The position numbers were made by a program, and so were the translations under genes. Of a stretch of DNA of 64,000 nt, positions 1 through 13,087 are shown in pieces (positions within the stretch are counted from its first letter, which is position 1; the number at the start of each line of letters is the position of its first letter). The notes beneath the pieces were generated by a model. That model was not told the DNA's origin. It did no database searches and saw nothing but the letters and a program-made list of their open reading frames with translations. The stretch covers positions 26,321,258-26,385,257 of the forward strand of contig OY997642.1 in the NCBI GenBank assembly GCA_963921795.1, in the 5' to 3' direction. The DNA is from Nannobrachium achirus. Its lineage: Eukaryota > Chordata > Actinopteri > Myctophiformes > Myctophidae.

Positions 1-209
1 TTTTCTTCCCGCCCGCCTGTCCATCTGTCCGCCTGTCTGCCTGTTTTAGAACAGATAATCTCGAGTACCACAGGACCGATCGGACCGATTGGCATCCGCG
101 TCTACACCACATTTCATTGGCTTCATTAATTCAATTGGCCTCATTGAGATGCTATGACAGGCCACGGCATTTCACATATGATGTTTTAGCGTTGTATTGT
201 ATATGTACA
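1..209. other. Unassigned, repeat-like start of window
   Basis: No coding signal is seen. The first 60 bases are rich in CTGTC/CCGCC steps and are followed by an 'ATCTCGAGTACC' stretch that recalls the GC-rich repeat near 4.0-4.3 kb, so this may be the edge of a copy of that repeat. Confidence 0.3.
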
Positions 210-340
210 CAGGACCCCAATGGAAACAAGCCATAAACTTCCTTGGAAAAATCATTTTAGCAGACCTTGTATTGTACTTCCCTGTAGCTGCTCTCTGCAA
301 ACTGTTAATAAAGTATTCAATAAACCAATAAGAATTTAGC
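210..340 (+). mobile_element. LINE 3' end fragment
   Basis: The stretch 'CCCCAATGGAAACAAGCC' is followed by 'TGTATTGTACTTCCCTG', 'CTGCAAACTGTTAATAAAG' and 'TATTCAATAAACC'. This resembles the 3' ends at 51.61-51.75 kb (+), in the 3' flanks of the TRIM copies at 15.0 and 18.4 kb (-), and the tail of the LINE at 13.09 kb. I infer a 5'-truncated copy of a jockey-superfamily (CR1/L2/Rex-like) LINE that ends in an ATCA-type tail. Confidence 0.5.
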
Positions 341-458
341 ATCTCAAACGCAGCCACTGATGTCTAAAAGCCCCATTGACAGAAACATACCACTGAAGAG
401 AACACAATGAAGTGCCAGTTCAGGGCCTACACTGATATTTTTTTTTCAATGGGCATCA

Positions 459-465
459 GGAAGGA

Positions 466-513
<48 letters not shown>

Positions 514-514
514 A
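459..514. repeat. (GAAA)n microsatellite
   Basis: About 13 uninterrupted GAAA units after two AGGA steps. Confidence 0.95.
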
Positions 515-1479
515 ACCATAGTATATAACTCCTAAGATGTTTGAATAGTCAGTTGTTAATACTGGGTAAATGATGGCTTGAGTACACAAACCTGTGAAAA
601 AAAAAGAATAAGAAAAAGGCTGTAATAAATGAATGGTAAATAGACTACTACTGATCGGAAACCCACTTCTGTCTAAAATTTGGCACAGGCTGTCAAAGGG
701 TTCAAACGCTGTTTCACTGCGATTTTACAAATAAAGTTTCATTCATTCATTCAAGAAGAAGATACAGGAAAATGGATTGGGAACCACCGGCACACAAGTG
801 CAATTCCAGGATTTATTTATTCAAGGTCGTCGGGAACAGGATTCAAACACGCGACACGATGTCAGGCTGGCGTTGTAGCCTGGGGTGCCCGGACCACCAC
901 CACACCGGCAGCCCAGGCCAGCTTGTAGATCTCCTAACATTGATATTGTTTGTATGATGAAGTATACATTTTGCTTAATAATGAGAGGTTATTTGTTATA
1001 CTCTGAAGTTTCCAAAAATGTATAGTTTTCCCAATCCCCCGAAGATTTGAACGAACCTTTCATGTTTGGACGTATTGAACTGGACTAGTAACAACAGGGT
1101 GTTGCATATAGCAGCAACCACACTAATGTTAAATGTGTGGGTGCGTTTCTGTTTGCCAGCATGAATATACAGTACAGGAAGCCAGGTTACATGCACATTT
1201 TTATTCAATAATGTAAGTCTAAAAACACAGGTTGTCTAACCCTCACAAAACTATTTGGACATAATGACAACTTACAGTAACAATAATGCATACAGACTGT
1301 CATAGCTAGGAAGATTTTCCTTGGTCCCCATGTTTAGCCCAGTGTGCAGCAGGCTTGACAGGGACATGTCATGTTGATAGTCAATTCAAAGGAAAGGTGT
1401 GGCTCCAACTCGGAGCATTTCTTCTTGTTGAGGTTCAACCCATTTCCGTGTTCCTCACCAAGCATTTTTCAGGCTATTA
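515..1479. other. Intergenic, no gene seen
   Basis: No convincing coding frame. Around 770-930 there is a moderately GC-rich stretch containing 'GGATTCAAACACGCGAC', which on the minus strand weakly resembles a pol III B box. A degenerate SINE is possible but not supported further. Confidence 0.4.
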
Positions 1480-1646
1480 GGCCCCATTTATACTGGCAGC
1501 CAAATCCAGCCTGAATCAGATCTGTGCCACATCCAATTTGAATCCGATTGGTTTAAAATTGGTTCACATGGAAGCAATCAGATTCCAATCTGGATGTGAC
1601 ACAGATCTGATTCAGGCTGTATGCGGCTGCCAGTGAAAACAGGGCC
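1480..1646. mobile_element. Foldback MITE, 167 bp
   Basis: The two halves are near-perfect reverse complements. The left arm begins GGCCCCATTTATACTGGCAG and the right arm ends with its complement. Both arms contain the 'CAGCCTGAATCAGATCTGTG' type sequence. ATTA flanks both ends and may be the target duplication. No coding capacity. Confidence 0.8.
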
Positions 1647-1959
1647 ATTAATAACAGACTATTGTACCAGACTTTTAGCTCAGTTGCTGGTTTTACATGA
1701 ATTAGTTTGACAGATATTGATTGGTGTACTGTACTCTCTGCTATGAATCACGCATTGACTCAAAGACTTGCATGAGTCCTACAAATCTGAACATGCCTGG
1801 AAAATATATCACATCTCCCACAATTCAACCCTCTCAGAGTTACATGTGCAACACATTAGCACAGAGGAATGTACTGTGCACAAGTGGGTATCACAAACTT
1901 TGATTACAATGATTAAAATAGGCATTTTTTTAATCCCCTCAACCCTCACCTCAACTTTG

Positions 1960-2133
1960 AGAAGCCACTGGTATGCTGATTTGATTTACACCAAAACGCT
2001 TACTCTTGGTTTGTACAGAAGCGCTTCATTCCAGGACTATGAATATCTAGTATCTGCTGGTTTTGGTGTGAAGCATCTTGATGAGTTCAACACCCTCCCC
2101 TCCCTCCCCCGCAGGACAGAGCTGAATGTCTGA
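1960..2133 (+). repeat. Dispersed repeat, 'GAAGCCACTG' family
   Basis: Shares the ordered motifs GAAGCCACTG, 'CACCAAAAC.CTTA', 'CCAGGACTATGA.TATCTAG', 'GGTTTTGGTGTGAAGCATC' and GAGCTGAATGTCT with copies at 17.21-17.47 kb and 21.86-22.03 kb. Partial copies lie near 2.74-2.80 kb (inverted), 41.46-41.65 kb and 51.41-51.48 kb (inverted). Confidence 0.75.
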
Positions 2134-2944
2134 GTGAATTCAAATTATTTATGCTGATCACAAATTGGCTCATTAAGTTTAGATGTAGTTGTAGATCTAG
2201 ATTCTTTCAACATGGCCTCCCTTTGTTGGCCGATTGGGCATAGATTATGTCAACAATGTACAAACATAGGTGATCTCTGCACGTCACACACTGTGTGTCA
2301 CAATATTGGCCTTTGCCACTGTCCTGTGCGCAATTTTCTTGTCAGGTATGGCCCTCATTGTATAGTTTAGTTTAGTTTTATTATCAAATTGTTATAAAAA
2401 AGTAGAACAATACATATCAAGGCAACAAAATACAGTGCAAGGAGAGGAATAAGCCATCGGGCTGATTTGGAATCATTAATTAGACAGATTAAAGGTTCAA
2501 TGAGAACAATACAACATAATACAACTTATCTACTCGATCTACTAGAGCAGCTGTGCAATACAGAAATAAAAACAGAAACTGCACAAAAGAGAGAAAAAGA
2601 CAAAAAGACACATTAGGTAAGATAACACATCAGTAGATGAAATCAGATATCGTTTTAGATGTTTCTAAATATCGGCAAGGTGATAGATACTCAAGCTCTG
2701 AATCATTCACAATCACACGTATTTAAATGTTTTGGTGTAAAATCTAATCAACATGTCTATCAGTGGCTTCTCAAAGTGAAAGTGGGGGTTGAGGGGGTCT
2801 ACAATGTTTATTTTAACAGCCTAATTTAATCCAACTAGAAGCTGGGCCGCCCTTCGGGCGGCCCAGCGTCTAGTCGGCGACCTGGCCAACTCGGAACAAT
2901 GTAAATAGGGAATGAATGCCCCGCCCTTTAATGTAAACCCCATT

Positions 2945-3905
2945 ATACCTGTTTTCATAGGACCCGTTTTGACCATTTGTCTGCCTGTGTCCATTTATGC
3001 CCATATATGGAGATATCTGTATCTGTCTGTCTGTCGGTGTCCATTTTATGTCCATATATGGAGATCACTGCAGTTATAGTCCTGGGTCCATTTTATGCCC
3101 ATATATGCCCATATATGGAGATATCTGTCTATCTGCGTCCATTTTATGCCCATATATGGAGATCTCTGTATCTGTCTGTCTGTGTCCCTTTTATGCCCGT
3201 ATATGGAGATCTTTGTGATTCTGCATCCATTGTATGCCCATATATGCCATATATGGAGATATCTGTTTATCTGCGTCCATTTTATGCCCATATATGAGAT
3301 TTCTGTCGCTTTTTCAAACAGATGGTCAAAACGGGTCCTATGACAACAGGTATAATGGGGTTTGCATTAAAGGGGGAACCGGCACTGTGTCTGCAACACA
3401 GTCGGAGGCACAGACAGATACAGAGATCTCCATAATGGGAATAAAGGGACACAGACAAACAGATGGAGGAGGAGACAAACTTAATGCAAACCCCATTATA
3501 CCTGTTGTCATAGGACCCGTTTTGACCATCTGTTTGCCTGTGTCCATTTATGCCCATATATGGAGATATCTGTATCTGTCTGTCTGCGTCCACTTTATGC
3601 CCATATATGGAGATCTTTGGCCAGTTCCGGAAAATCCTGATGTCAGACATCAGAATCCGAACCTTTCGTGCTGGTTCCAGAAAATCGTGTATCGGGTCGG
3701 GTCGGGTCGAGGCCGAGCACTGCACTACCTGCTGCGGTGGGGAACGCACGTGCCGAATTTGAAATAGGGAATGAATGCCCCACCCTTTAATGCAAACCCC
3801 ATGAATGCCCCACCCTTTAATGCAAACCCCAATATACCTGTTGTCATAGGACCCGTTTTGACCATCTGTTTGTCTTTGTCCACTTATGCCCATATATGAA
3901 GATCT
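2945..3905. repeat. Minisatellite with CATATATG palindromes
   Basis: Units of roughly 45-60 bp repeat the order 'TCCATTTTATGCCCATATATGG', 'AGATATCTGTATCTGTCTG'. They lie between inverted copies of a flank ('AGGACCCGTTTTGACCATCTG'-like) at 2.96, 3.32, 3.50 and 3.85 kb. Apparent ORFs across the array on both strands are low-complexity read-through of the repeat and are not called as genes. Confidence 0.85.
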
Positions 3906-4325
3906 CTGCACACACAGTACCGGTTGCAGAAAACTCTGATGTCAGACTTTATGCCCATATCTGGAGAACGCGCGTGCCGGTGGGAAGAAGGGTTCTCGAG
4001 ATACGCGGATTACATACATACATACACATTCACAGAGATTTTGTGTTGACTCATGTGGCGTACGTGATGTCAGAGCCTTTTATGAAGTGATGTCACAATG
4101 ACTCAGCGCTTGCGCCGATTTCCTCCGGAACAGCCTGATGTCAACAATCAGCTCCGCATAAGGAGATTCCGAACGTTTCGCGCCGGTTTCGGAAAACCGC
4201 GAGTCGGGTCGGGTCGAGGCCCGGCACTGCACTCCGCGCGGCGGCGGGGAACGCGCGTGCCGAATCTGAAGCCGGTGGGACGAACGGTTCTCGAGATACG
4301 CGGATTACAAACAAACAAACAGACA
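3620..4325 (+). repeat. GC-rich repeat, two copies
   Basis: Two related segments (about 3.62-3.77 and 4.12-4.32 kb) share 'CGGGTCGGGTCGAGGCC', 'GCACTGCACT' and 'GGGGAACGC.CGTGCCGAAT'. The second ends in 'GTTCTCGAGATACGCGG' and a CAAA/CAGA simple tail. It looks like the 3' part of an interspersed repeat; the family is not identified. Confidence 0.6.
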
Positions 4326-4388
4326 GACAGACAGAGATTTGTCGCATTTATAGATAGATTACATAGTTCTTCAAAAGTATCTCGTCCA

Positions 4389-4390
<2 letters not shown>

Positions 4391-4434
<44 letters not shown>
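4391..4434. repeat. (CA)n microsatellite
   Basis: Uninterrupted CA dinucleotides. Immediately to the right begins the block that is duplicated at 24.66 kb. Confidence 0.95.
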
Positions 4435-4439
<5 letters not shown>

Positions 4440-5990
4440 TTAGGTAACGACTATATTATAGGGATAATAATCATGTCATCTAGTTACCCAAAAGTTGGTT
4501 TTATTCAACAACTCTATTAGGTAGAGAACAATATATAGGAGAGAATATCTCAAATCTGGTCTAGACTTATATAATTAAACGCTTTTTCTCCTTTATGAAC
4601 TACTATGTGATTTGAATGCATTAACATACAAGCCAATTGGTGTCCATAAGCAGGCGGTGACCTCTAGTGGTATAATTGTGAAATCACATTTTATTTTCAC
4701 AAAGTAGACCTATAAATAAGTAACAGTGTTATAACATAGCATTAAATAAACAGAGCATAGTCAGTATATGGCCCCATAACAACAACACAATAGAACCAGG
4801 CGTTAGTTTAACTCTGAAAGTGGACATGTAAGGTCATTATACGCTTTCAGAAAGACATTACATCAGCTTTTACTGTAAAGCAGGGGTCTTCAACAGGGGG
4901 TCCGCGACCCCTAGGGGGTCCGCGGAGGTACTGCAGGGGGTCCGCGAAATTATTGCTTGAAAAAAAAAAAGATTTCAAAAAATGTTTTTTTTTTTTTTTT
5001 TTTTTTTTTCATTTTCCACATTTATGTTAAAAAATAAATCATGATTCTATCCATTTTGAATAGCTTGAATACATGATTACTATGCAATTGACAGATTGTT
5101 GATATGATTGACATTTGTTCTCAGTTAATAAGTAGTATGTTTAGAACTGGTAGTGGTACGGCCCACGCTGCTCGCTGTAACTTGTACTTGTTTAAATAAA
5201 AAATATGTCGTAGCCCCGACCCCCCCACCCTACGAGGTGGTAGGGGGTCCCTGCTCCATCTCCCCATCAGTTTGGGGGTCCCCGGCCTGAAAACGTTGAA
5301 GACCCCTGCTGTAAAGTCTGGTCATGGTCCATCTTGTTATTTAGTGAGTTCTCTATGCCTACATGCTAAGACATGCCTCATGCATATATTCTACTCCACT
5401 CAAGAGTAGGAATTGTTGACACATCTAACCTGTTTTCTCTTTTTTTATGTTTTAGATGTGTTTGTTTGAGCATTTGTCAAACCCATATTTGTTTTTAATT
5501 TCTAAAAGTAAAATGATACATATTTCATACATTCTTACTCCAGTTGTGACGCAAAAAGATTGATCCGTGACCCAGAAATGGGTCCCGACCCAGTGTTTGG
5601 GAAACGGCTTTAGAAAATCTCGACCCGGACCCCCCACCCCACCCTACCCTTTTTTGAAAAGTGCAAATAACCGCTCATTGCCTGTGACAAAGCCTTTTGT
5701 TCTCAGATTCCCGGGCTTGTGTGGTAGCCTAAATCAAACGGTTGTCCAAGAAGCCAAGCCAATATTCTATGTAATTCATTTATAGGCCTACTGTCGCTAT
5801 ACAAACAGAGGACATAAAGTAGCCTACTGTGCGTGCATCTGCACTGTTGTGCATATTAGGTCTCATGAGCTAATAAACGTAGTGATAGGAATATCCTTTC
5901 ATGTAACATTTCAGAATCCGACCTAATCCATCAGTTTTATTAGGGCGCTCTGGGCCATTTTAAGGCGGGGTTTTTCTGGTGTAGCCCGGC
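4440..5990. repeat. Segmental duplicate (copy 1 of the 24.66-26.06 kb block)
   Basis: Long shared stretches include 'AATAATCATGTCATCTAG', 'CCAAAAGTTGGTTTTATTC', 'GACCTCTAGTGGTATAATTG', 'GCCTACATGCTAAGACATGC' and 'CAAATAACCGCTCATTGCC'. The order is the same as at 24.66-26.06 kb. Each copy carries a MITE the other lacks. No genes are seen in the block. Confidence 0.9.
4881..5308. mobile_element. hAT-type MITE, 428 bp, with 8-bp TSD
   Basis: Terminal inverted repeats CAGGGGTCTTCAAC and GTTGAAGACCCCTG are bounded by exact CTGTAAAG duplications at 4873-4880 and 5309-5316. The paralogous site near 25.49 kb has a single CTGTAAAG and no element, which makes this a directly visible insertion. The interior is non-coding with an A/T-homopolymer stretch. 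Confidence 0.95.
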
Positions 5991-6575
5991 CGTCATGTGT
6001 ACGGTTGATAGCATTGGATTAATAAAACTGCAATAACGTTTTAATCTACACAGTTCTAAACTGAGGCCAGGGCAAAGGAATTAATAATTATTATATTTAT
6101 TATGTTTCTATTTTTCTTTGTGCTTTCTACCTAAAGGCTAGATGTTGGAAAAAAAGGGGGGGGGGGACTTAAGAAGAAAAGTAATGCCCTTATATTTTCT
6201 GTACGTATAGACATGCCTATTCTCATTTAATGTAAATGCTTAAAAATGACTAAAACTGCACATTTTCAATAAAGTCTTTAACAATAAAAAAGCAAAGGAA
6301 TTAAAATATGGAACACTGATCTCATAAATGACAATTGTGCATTTCATTCGCACGTTTCGCAGTTCAATATACACAGCTGATATTTTACTATTAGTGTTTT
6401 GATACTTGGAGACTTTGTCACCCCAGTTACTAAATAAAATAGTCCATAGCGGTACGCTCTCCAGTCAGACATGTAACCATCCTTAGCGTGTACGCCGCTA
6501 AAAGATCTGATCTGTCAAAGACAGGCGGCTAGGCTAGGCATTTGATAGCATTTAGGGAACACTTTCTTGGAAAAT
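5991..6575. other. Intergenic 3' of H2B, no gene seen
   Basis: AT-rich sequence with short homopolymers and no recognisable gene. In block 2 the corresponding side leads into H3, so block 1 has probably lost H3 sequence somewhere here (inference). Confidence 0.4.
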
Positions 6576-6581
6576 ATGGGT

Positions 6582-6597
6582 GGTCCTTAAAAGGACC
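6582..6597 (-). terminator. Histone 3' stem-loop (H2B copy 1)
   Basis: On the minus strand GGTCCTTTTAAGGACC forms a 6-bp stem with a 4-base loop, 26 bases after the H2B stop. It fits the GGYYCU..ARRRCC pattern of SLBP-bound replication-dependent histone mRNAs. The third and fourth pairs differ, with compensation, from the GGCTCT stem of the other histone classes here. Confidence 0.95.
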
Positions 6598-6623
6598 GTT
6601 GTGTTTAGAGCAGACAGAACAGT

Positions 6624-7010
<387 letters not shown>

Positions 7011-7060
7011 CTATCAATGGCTTTCAGTGAAGAATGAGATAAGAGAGCGCCGTCGCACCA

Positions 7061-7114
7061 TTATTTATACACAGCCAATGCAAATGTGGTGTATGACTCC
7101 CAGCATATGATTGG
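7061..7114 (-). promoter_or_regulatory. H2B promoter: TATA, CCAAT-type and octamer
   Basis: On the minus strand a GTATAAATAA TATA box (7061-7070), the octamer ATTTGCAT (7078-7085) and a CCAATC box (7109-7114) lie 60-120 bp upstream of the H2B start. The octamer is the classic OCT1-dependent S-phase element of vertebrate H2B promoters. Confidence 0.85.
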
Positions 7115-7139
7115 CTGATCTGATCCTCCCACAAAGAGG

Positions 7140-7471
7140 GAGGTGTCTTTGTTTCTGTATTATTTTATTTTGAGCGGCTAAATATGCACTTAGGGTAAAT
7201 GTATATATTTAACGTGAAAGTATTTTATTATTATTATAATATTGTAAACTATGTCCATAAAGGTCCCCAATGGAAACAAGCCATAGTGCTTTCTTGACTT
7301 ACAAAAGGTATAGACTATATCAATCTGTCTATTCATTGAGACAATGGCATTATTCCTAATATTAGTCTATAATAAAAGAAACAGTTAATAAGTATTAAAG
7401 GCTAATGTGTAAATGTCATTCCGCTCTTTCTGGGGTATCAAAGCCAACATAAAGAACCGGGTGCGCGGGAA

Positions 7472-7547
<76 letters not shown>

Positions 7548-8050
7548 ATTTTCTCCATTTCTGGCCCGTTTATTACTGAATGAAAGCCGAACCGTTGCCA
7601 TCACTTCAGTTAAATTCAGTTGGGACATTGTAATGTAAACTCTGTATTCTGAGTATTCCAAAGTAAGATAATGATGAGCTGACTGAGTGTGTTTTCCCGC
7701 CTCTACATGTTCATAGTCTAATATTGGCAGAGTCACAAGCGCTCGTTAAAACCCACTTGTACTATGGTTCATCGCAGAGCGTAATATACTGCTTCACGTT
7801 TACAAATCACAACTTATTCCGCAAGTTAAAGACAGGTTACGTCTTAAACCAAATATTGTTTGCGAGGCTCCATTTTAGTCACGCGTCTTAAATGGTGTGT
7901 AAACAACATTCCTGCCTGTTCGCACACTTGAATTTCAACATTGTGAAGATTCAGCAGTACAGTATATTAATGTTTTGGATATGAACTTGTATACAATCAC
8001 CTACAGTTTTCCGCACAAAACAGGAATAAACTCATTACATAACGTGTGGG
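7140..8050. other. H2B-H4 spacer with (GT)n
   Basis: Non-coding. Holds the 'GAAACAAGCCATAGTGC' segment also found at 34.95 and 35.23 kb, and a (GT)n tract at about 7473-7545. Otherwise diverged but alignable to 34.93-36.05 kb. Confidence 0.7.
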
Positions 8051-8051
8051 T

Positions 8052-8067
8052 GGCTCTTAAAAGAGCC
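8052..8067 (-). terminator. Histone 3' stem-loop (H4 copy 1)
   Basis: Minus-strand GGCTCTTTTAAGAGCC, about 35 bases beyond the H4 stop. It is intact although the gene upstream is interrupted. Confidence 0.95.
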
Positions 8068-8102
8068 TTTGGGTTGTTTGTTGGTAGATCAAGTCAGCAT
8101 TA

Positions 8103-10892
<2,790 letters not shown>

Positions 10893-10900
<8 letters not shown>

Positions 10901-10913
10901 CACGCCCACTCAT
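10893..10913 (-). pseudogene. h4: Histone H4 copy 1, displaced first codons
   Basis: ATG plus codons for SGRGKG, identical in sense to the intact H4 at 36394-36414. Separated from the body by the LINE; the last eight bases are the target duplication. Confidence 0.95.
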
Positions 10914-10968
10914 TTTCAAGCTTCAGATCAGTTGAAGATGCAGAAGTGAATGATTCCAGAGCTGTAAG

Positions 10969-10984
10969 CCATGCCGTTTTATGT
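10969..10984 (-). promoter_or_regulatory. H4 copy 1 TATA region
   Basis: Minus-strand CATAAAACGG about 60 bp upstream of the ATG. It matches the position of AGATAAAAAGG in H4 copy 2 but with two base changes. The flanking promoter sequence is well preserved between the copies. Confidence 0.6.
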
Positions 10985-10999
10985 GTGTTCTGAGGACGT

Positions 11000-11690
11000 A
11001 AGGGAGGACAGGCAGTCAGGCACTATGTGGGCGTTGCCATACACACGCACCTCCCCTTTGTTCATTTCGGTCACATCACCCCATATAGTAATATTGCTCG
11101 TCAAGTCCTCTATATCATGATTGTTGTTCATTGTTTTTAAACTCCCCTATTAATATTCTAGTCAATGTACATTTGGTGTTACTGAATACATGCATAGCAC
11201 ACCCTCTGGGCCATATCATTTCTTTCGACTCTCAAGTTTAAACGTTTTATTGTCACGACAAAACCTAAATAGAGGTATAGTCAATAATTACATCAATAAT
11301 TACGTTTTAATCCTGACTTCTTGTCTCGCTTATTTGAGCAATGTGACATTTGCCATGTGTTGCACATGATGTAGAGGTGGACCAGGGTTTACCATTTATA
11401 ATTACGTATATGATTTTGATCTAACAATGGTAGCAGGCTACTTACTATTCGATATCAATGTTATGTCAAACAGTGATTTATGGATTAACAAAATGACGTC
11501 ATAGGGGAGGCGTGGTAACTATGGGGTGATCATGTTCATAAAGTTTCATAAACTTTGTCTTAACTGTATGTTGACATTATCTCTACTCGTTATAAGACTG
11601 GTTATTATTCCAGTAACTCGCATATTATTATTCCAGACAGTAACTCGCATATCATGAACAAATACACGAGGATACTCTTATAAAAATGAA
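11000..11690. other. H4-H1 spacer, no gene seen
   Basis: Non-coding. Aligns in patches to 36.54-37.25 kb (for example 'CATTTCTTTCGACTCTC', 'GCACATGATGTAGAGGTGG'). Confidence 0.7.
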
Positions 11691-11696
11691 GTGTTT

Positions 11697-11712
11697 GGCT
11701 CTTAAAAGAGCC
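11697..11712 (-). terminator. Histone 3' stem-loop (H1, 11.7 kb)
   Basis: Minus-strand GGCTCTTTTAAGAGCC, 30 bases after the H1 stop. Confidence 0.95.
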
Positions 11713-11742
11713 TTTTGTGGGTATAAAGATTGACAAGACGGT

Positions 11743-12342
11743 TTACTTCTTTTTGAGGGCTGCCTTCTTTGCTGCCTTGGGTTTGGCAACCTTCTTGGCT
11801 GGAACTTTCTTTACTGCTGCGGGCTTCTTAGCCACTTTCTTGGGGCTCTTGGCGGCCTTCTTCGGGCTTTTAGCTGCTACTTTCTTGGCGGCGGGCTTCT
11901 TCGCTTTCTTGGGTGATTTCTTAGCGGCGGCGGGCTTCTTTGCTGCCGCCTTCTTGGGCTTCTTGGCCGCTGCGGGTTTCTTGGTGGCAGCGGGCTTCTT
12001 TGCTTTAACTGCCTTCTTTGCAGCAGGCTTCTTCGCCTTCACCGCTTCTGCCTTCTTGTTCATCTTGAAAGAGCCAGACGCGCCGGTGCCTTTGAGCTGG
12101 ACCAGGGTGCCTTTAGCGACCAGGCTCTTGACGGCGATCTTGACGCGGGCCTTGTTCTTCTCCACATCGTAGCCGCCGGCAGCCAGAGCTTTCTTGACGG
12201 CAGCCAGGGACACACCGCTCCGCTCCTTGGAGGCGGACACGGCTTTGACGACCAGCTCAGTGGCGCTGGGGCCGGTCTTCTTGGGTCGGGGAGCTGCTTT
12301 CTTCTTGGCGGCCTTGGCCGGAGCTGGTGCGACTTCTGCCAT
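11743..12342 (-). CDS. h1: Linker histone H1, copy 1
   Basis: 199 residues starting [15 protein letters not shown]. The short Ala/Pro/Lys N-tail is followed by the winged-helix globular domain (about residues 30-105: [40 protein letters not shown]). The long C-tail is built of AAKK/PAAKK and SPKKA repeats. Linker histones bind at the nucleosome entry/exit DNA, and the SPKK steps are the usual CDK sites. I chose the ATG at 12340-12342 rather than an upstream in-frame ATG because it gives the canonical N-terminus seen in the paralog at 37.3-37.9 kb. Intronless with a stem-loop. Confidence 0.97.
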   Translation of the reverse strand: MAEVAPAPAKAAKKKAAPRPKKTGPSATELVVKAVSASKERSGVSLAAVKKALAAGGYDVEKNKARVKIAVKSLVAKGTLVQLKGTGASGSFKMNKKAEAVKAKKPAAKKAVKAKKPAATKKPAAAKKPKKAAAKKPAAAKKSPKKAKKPAAKKVAAKSPKKAAKSPKKVAKKPAAVKKVPAKKVAKPKAAKKAALKKK

Positions 12343-12399
12343 TGTTTTCTCGGATAGTAGTTCGTCCTTCCTTCTGTAATGCAAGGTCTGTCAGACTGG

Positions 12400-13085
12400 T
12401 GCTGAACGCTCTGAAGGGGCTGGACTTAAACACCACATGAGAACCAGAGCACTGCTCTGATGAGAACCATATAGAGACAACATACACACATCTCCTCTTG
12501 TCTGGGTGGCTTATGTGCCACTTGTGTTTTCTCCTCGATTAAAACAAGTTATAACAAACGACGGTGCATGTTATGAAATGAAACAAAGAGCTGGCCAGTT
12601 AGCACACATGTGCCTTTTTGTTTCCAATAAACCTGCGATGAAAAAAACGCTCTCGTTTTTAAGTGATACGCTCAAAACCTCACCCTTCCACAGTCAGAGC
12701 ACAGTGTTTCCTCTGTCATTTGTCTTCTAAAATATTTCAAACTATGTTAAATTAACAACAATACTCACAATCCTATTAGCATACATACCTGGCGACGCAA
12801 TAACATAAACTATACTATTGTTTTGCCATATGTTTTGCTATAAATAGAAGGTTTTCTGACCCCAGTAAACACACCCCAGTTGACGGCAGCATGATGGTGG
12901 AGTTGATCCCGACTTCAAATGACAGATGACAGTTTGTGCAACACTAGATGGATTTGTGGACACATATCTTACTGTGACAAACTACAGCAAACGAAATGTG
13001 TTCACATTTTCAATCAACTGTGGTATCTGTATGTGATTATGACATACACTTTCACTGGCACAATGGCGCCTTCCATTTATTACCA
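12400..13085. other. Upstream flank of H1 copy 1
   Basis: No gene seen. It aligns closely to 37.97-38.63 kb, with shared stretches such as 'GTTTTCTCCTCGATTAAAAC' and 'GCAGCATGATGGTGGAG', so the segmental duplication extends well beyond the genes. Confidence 0.8.
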
Positions 13086-13087
13086 TT

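Noticed and set aside
2977..3911. Several ORFs of 70-209 codons on both strands of the minisatellite
   Set aside because: They translate the repeat units (PIYGDICICLSV-like and reverse) in several frames; low complexity, overlapping on both strands, no domain.
10914..10919. Extended start (TTG AAA) for the H4/LINE fusion ORF
   Set aside because: The first codon is TTG, not ATG; the genuine H4 ATG lies at 10911-10913, as in the intact paralog.
11717..12172. Plus-strand ORF rich in FFAAAGFL opposite histone H1 (also at 37.27-37.93 kb and minus 30.96-31.65 kb)
   Set aside because: Antisense shadow of the Lys/Ala-rich H1 tail; it resembles a membrane protein only because AAG/GCC codons read as CTT/GGC on the other strand.
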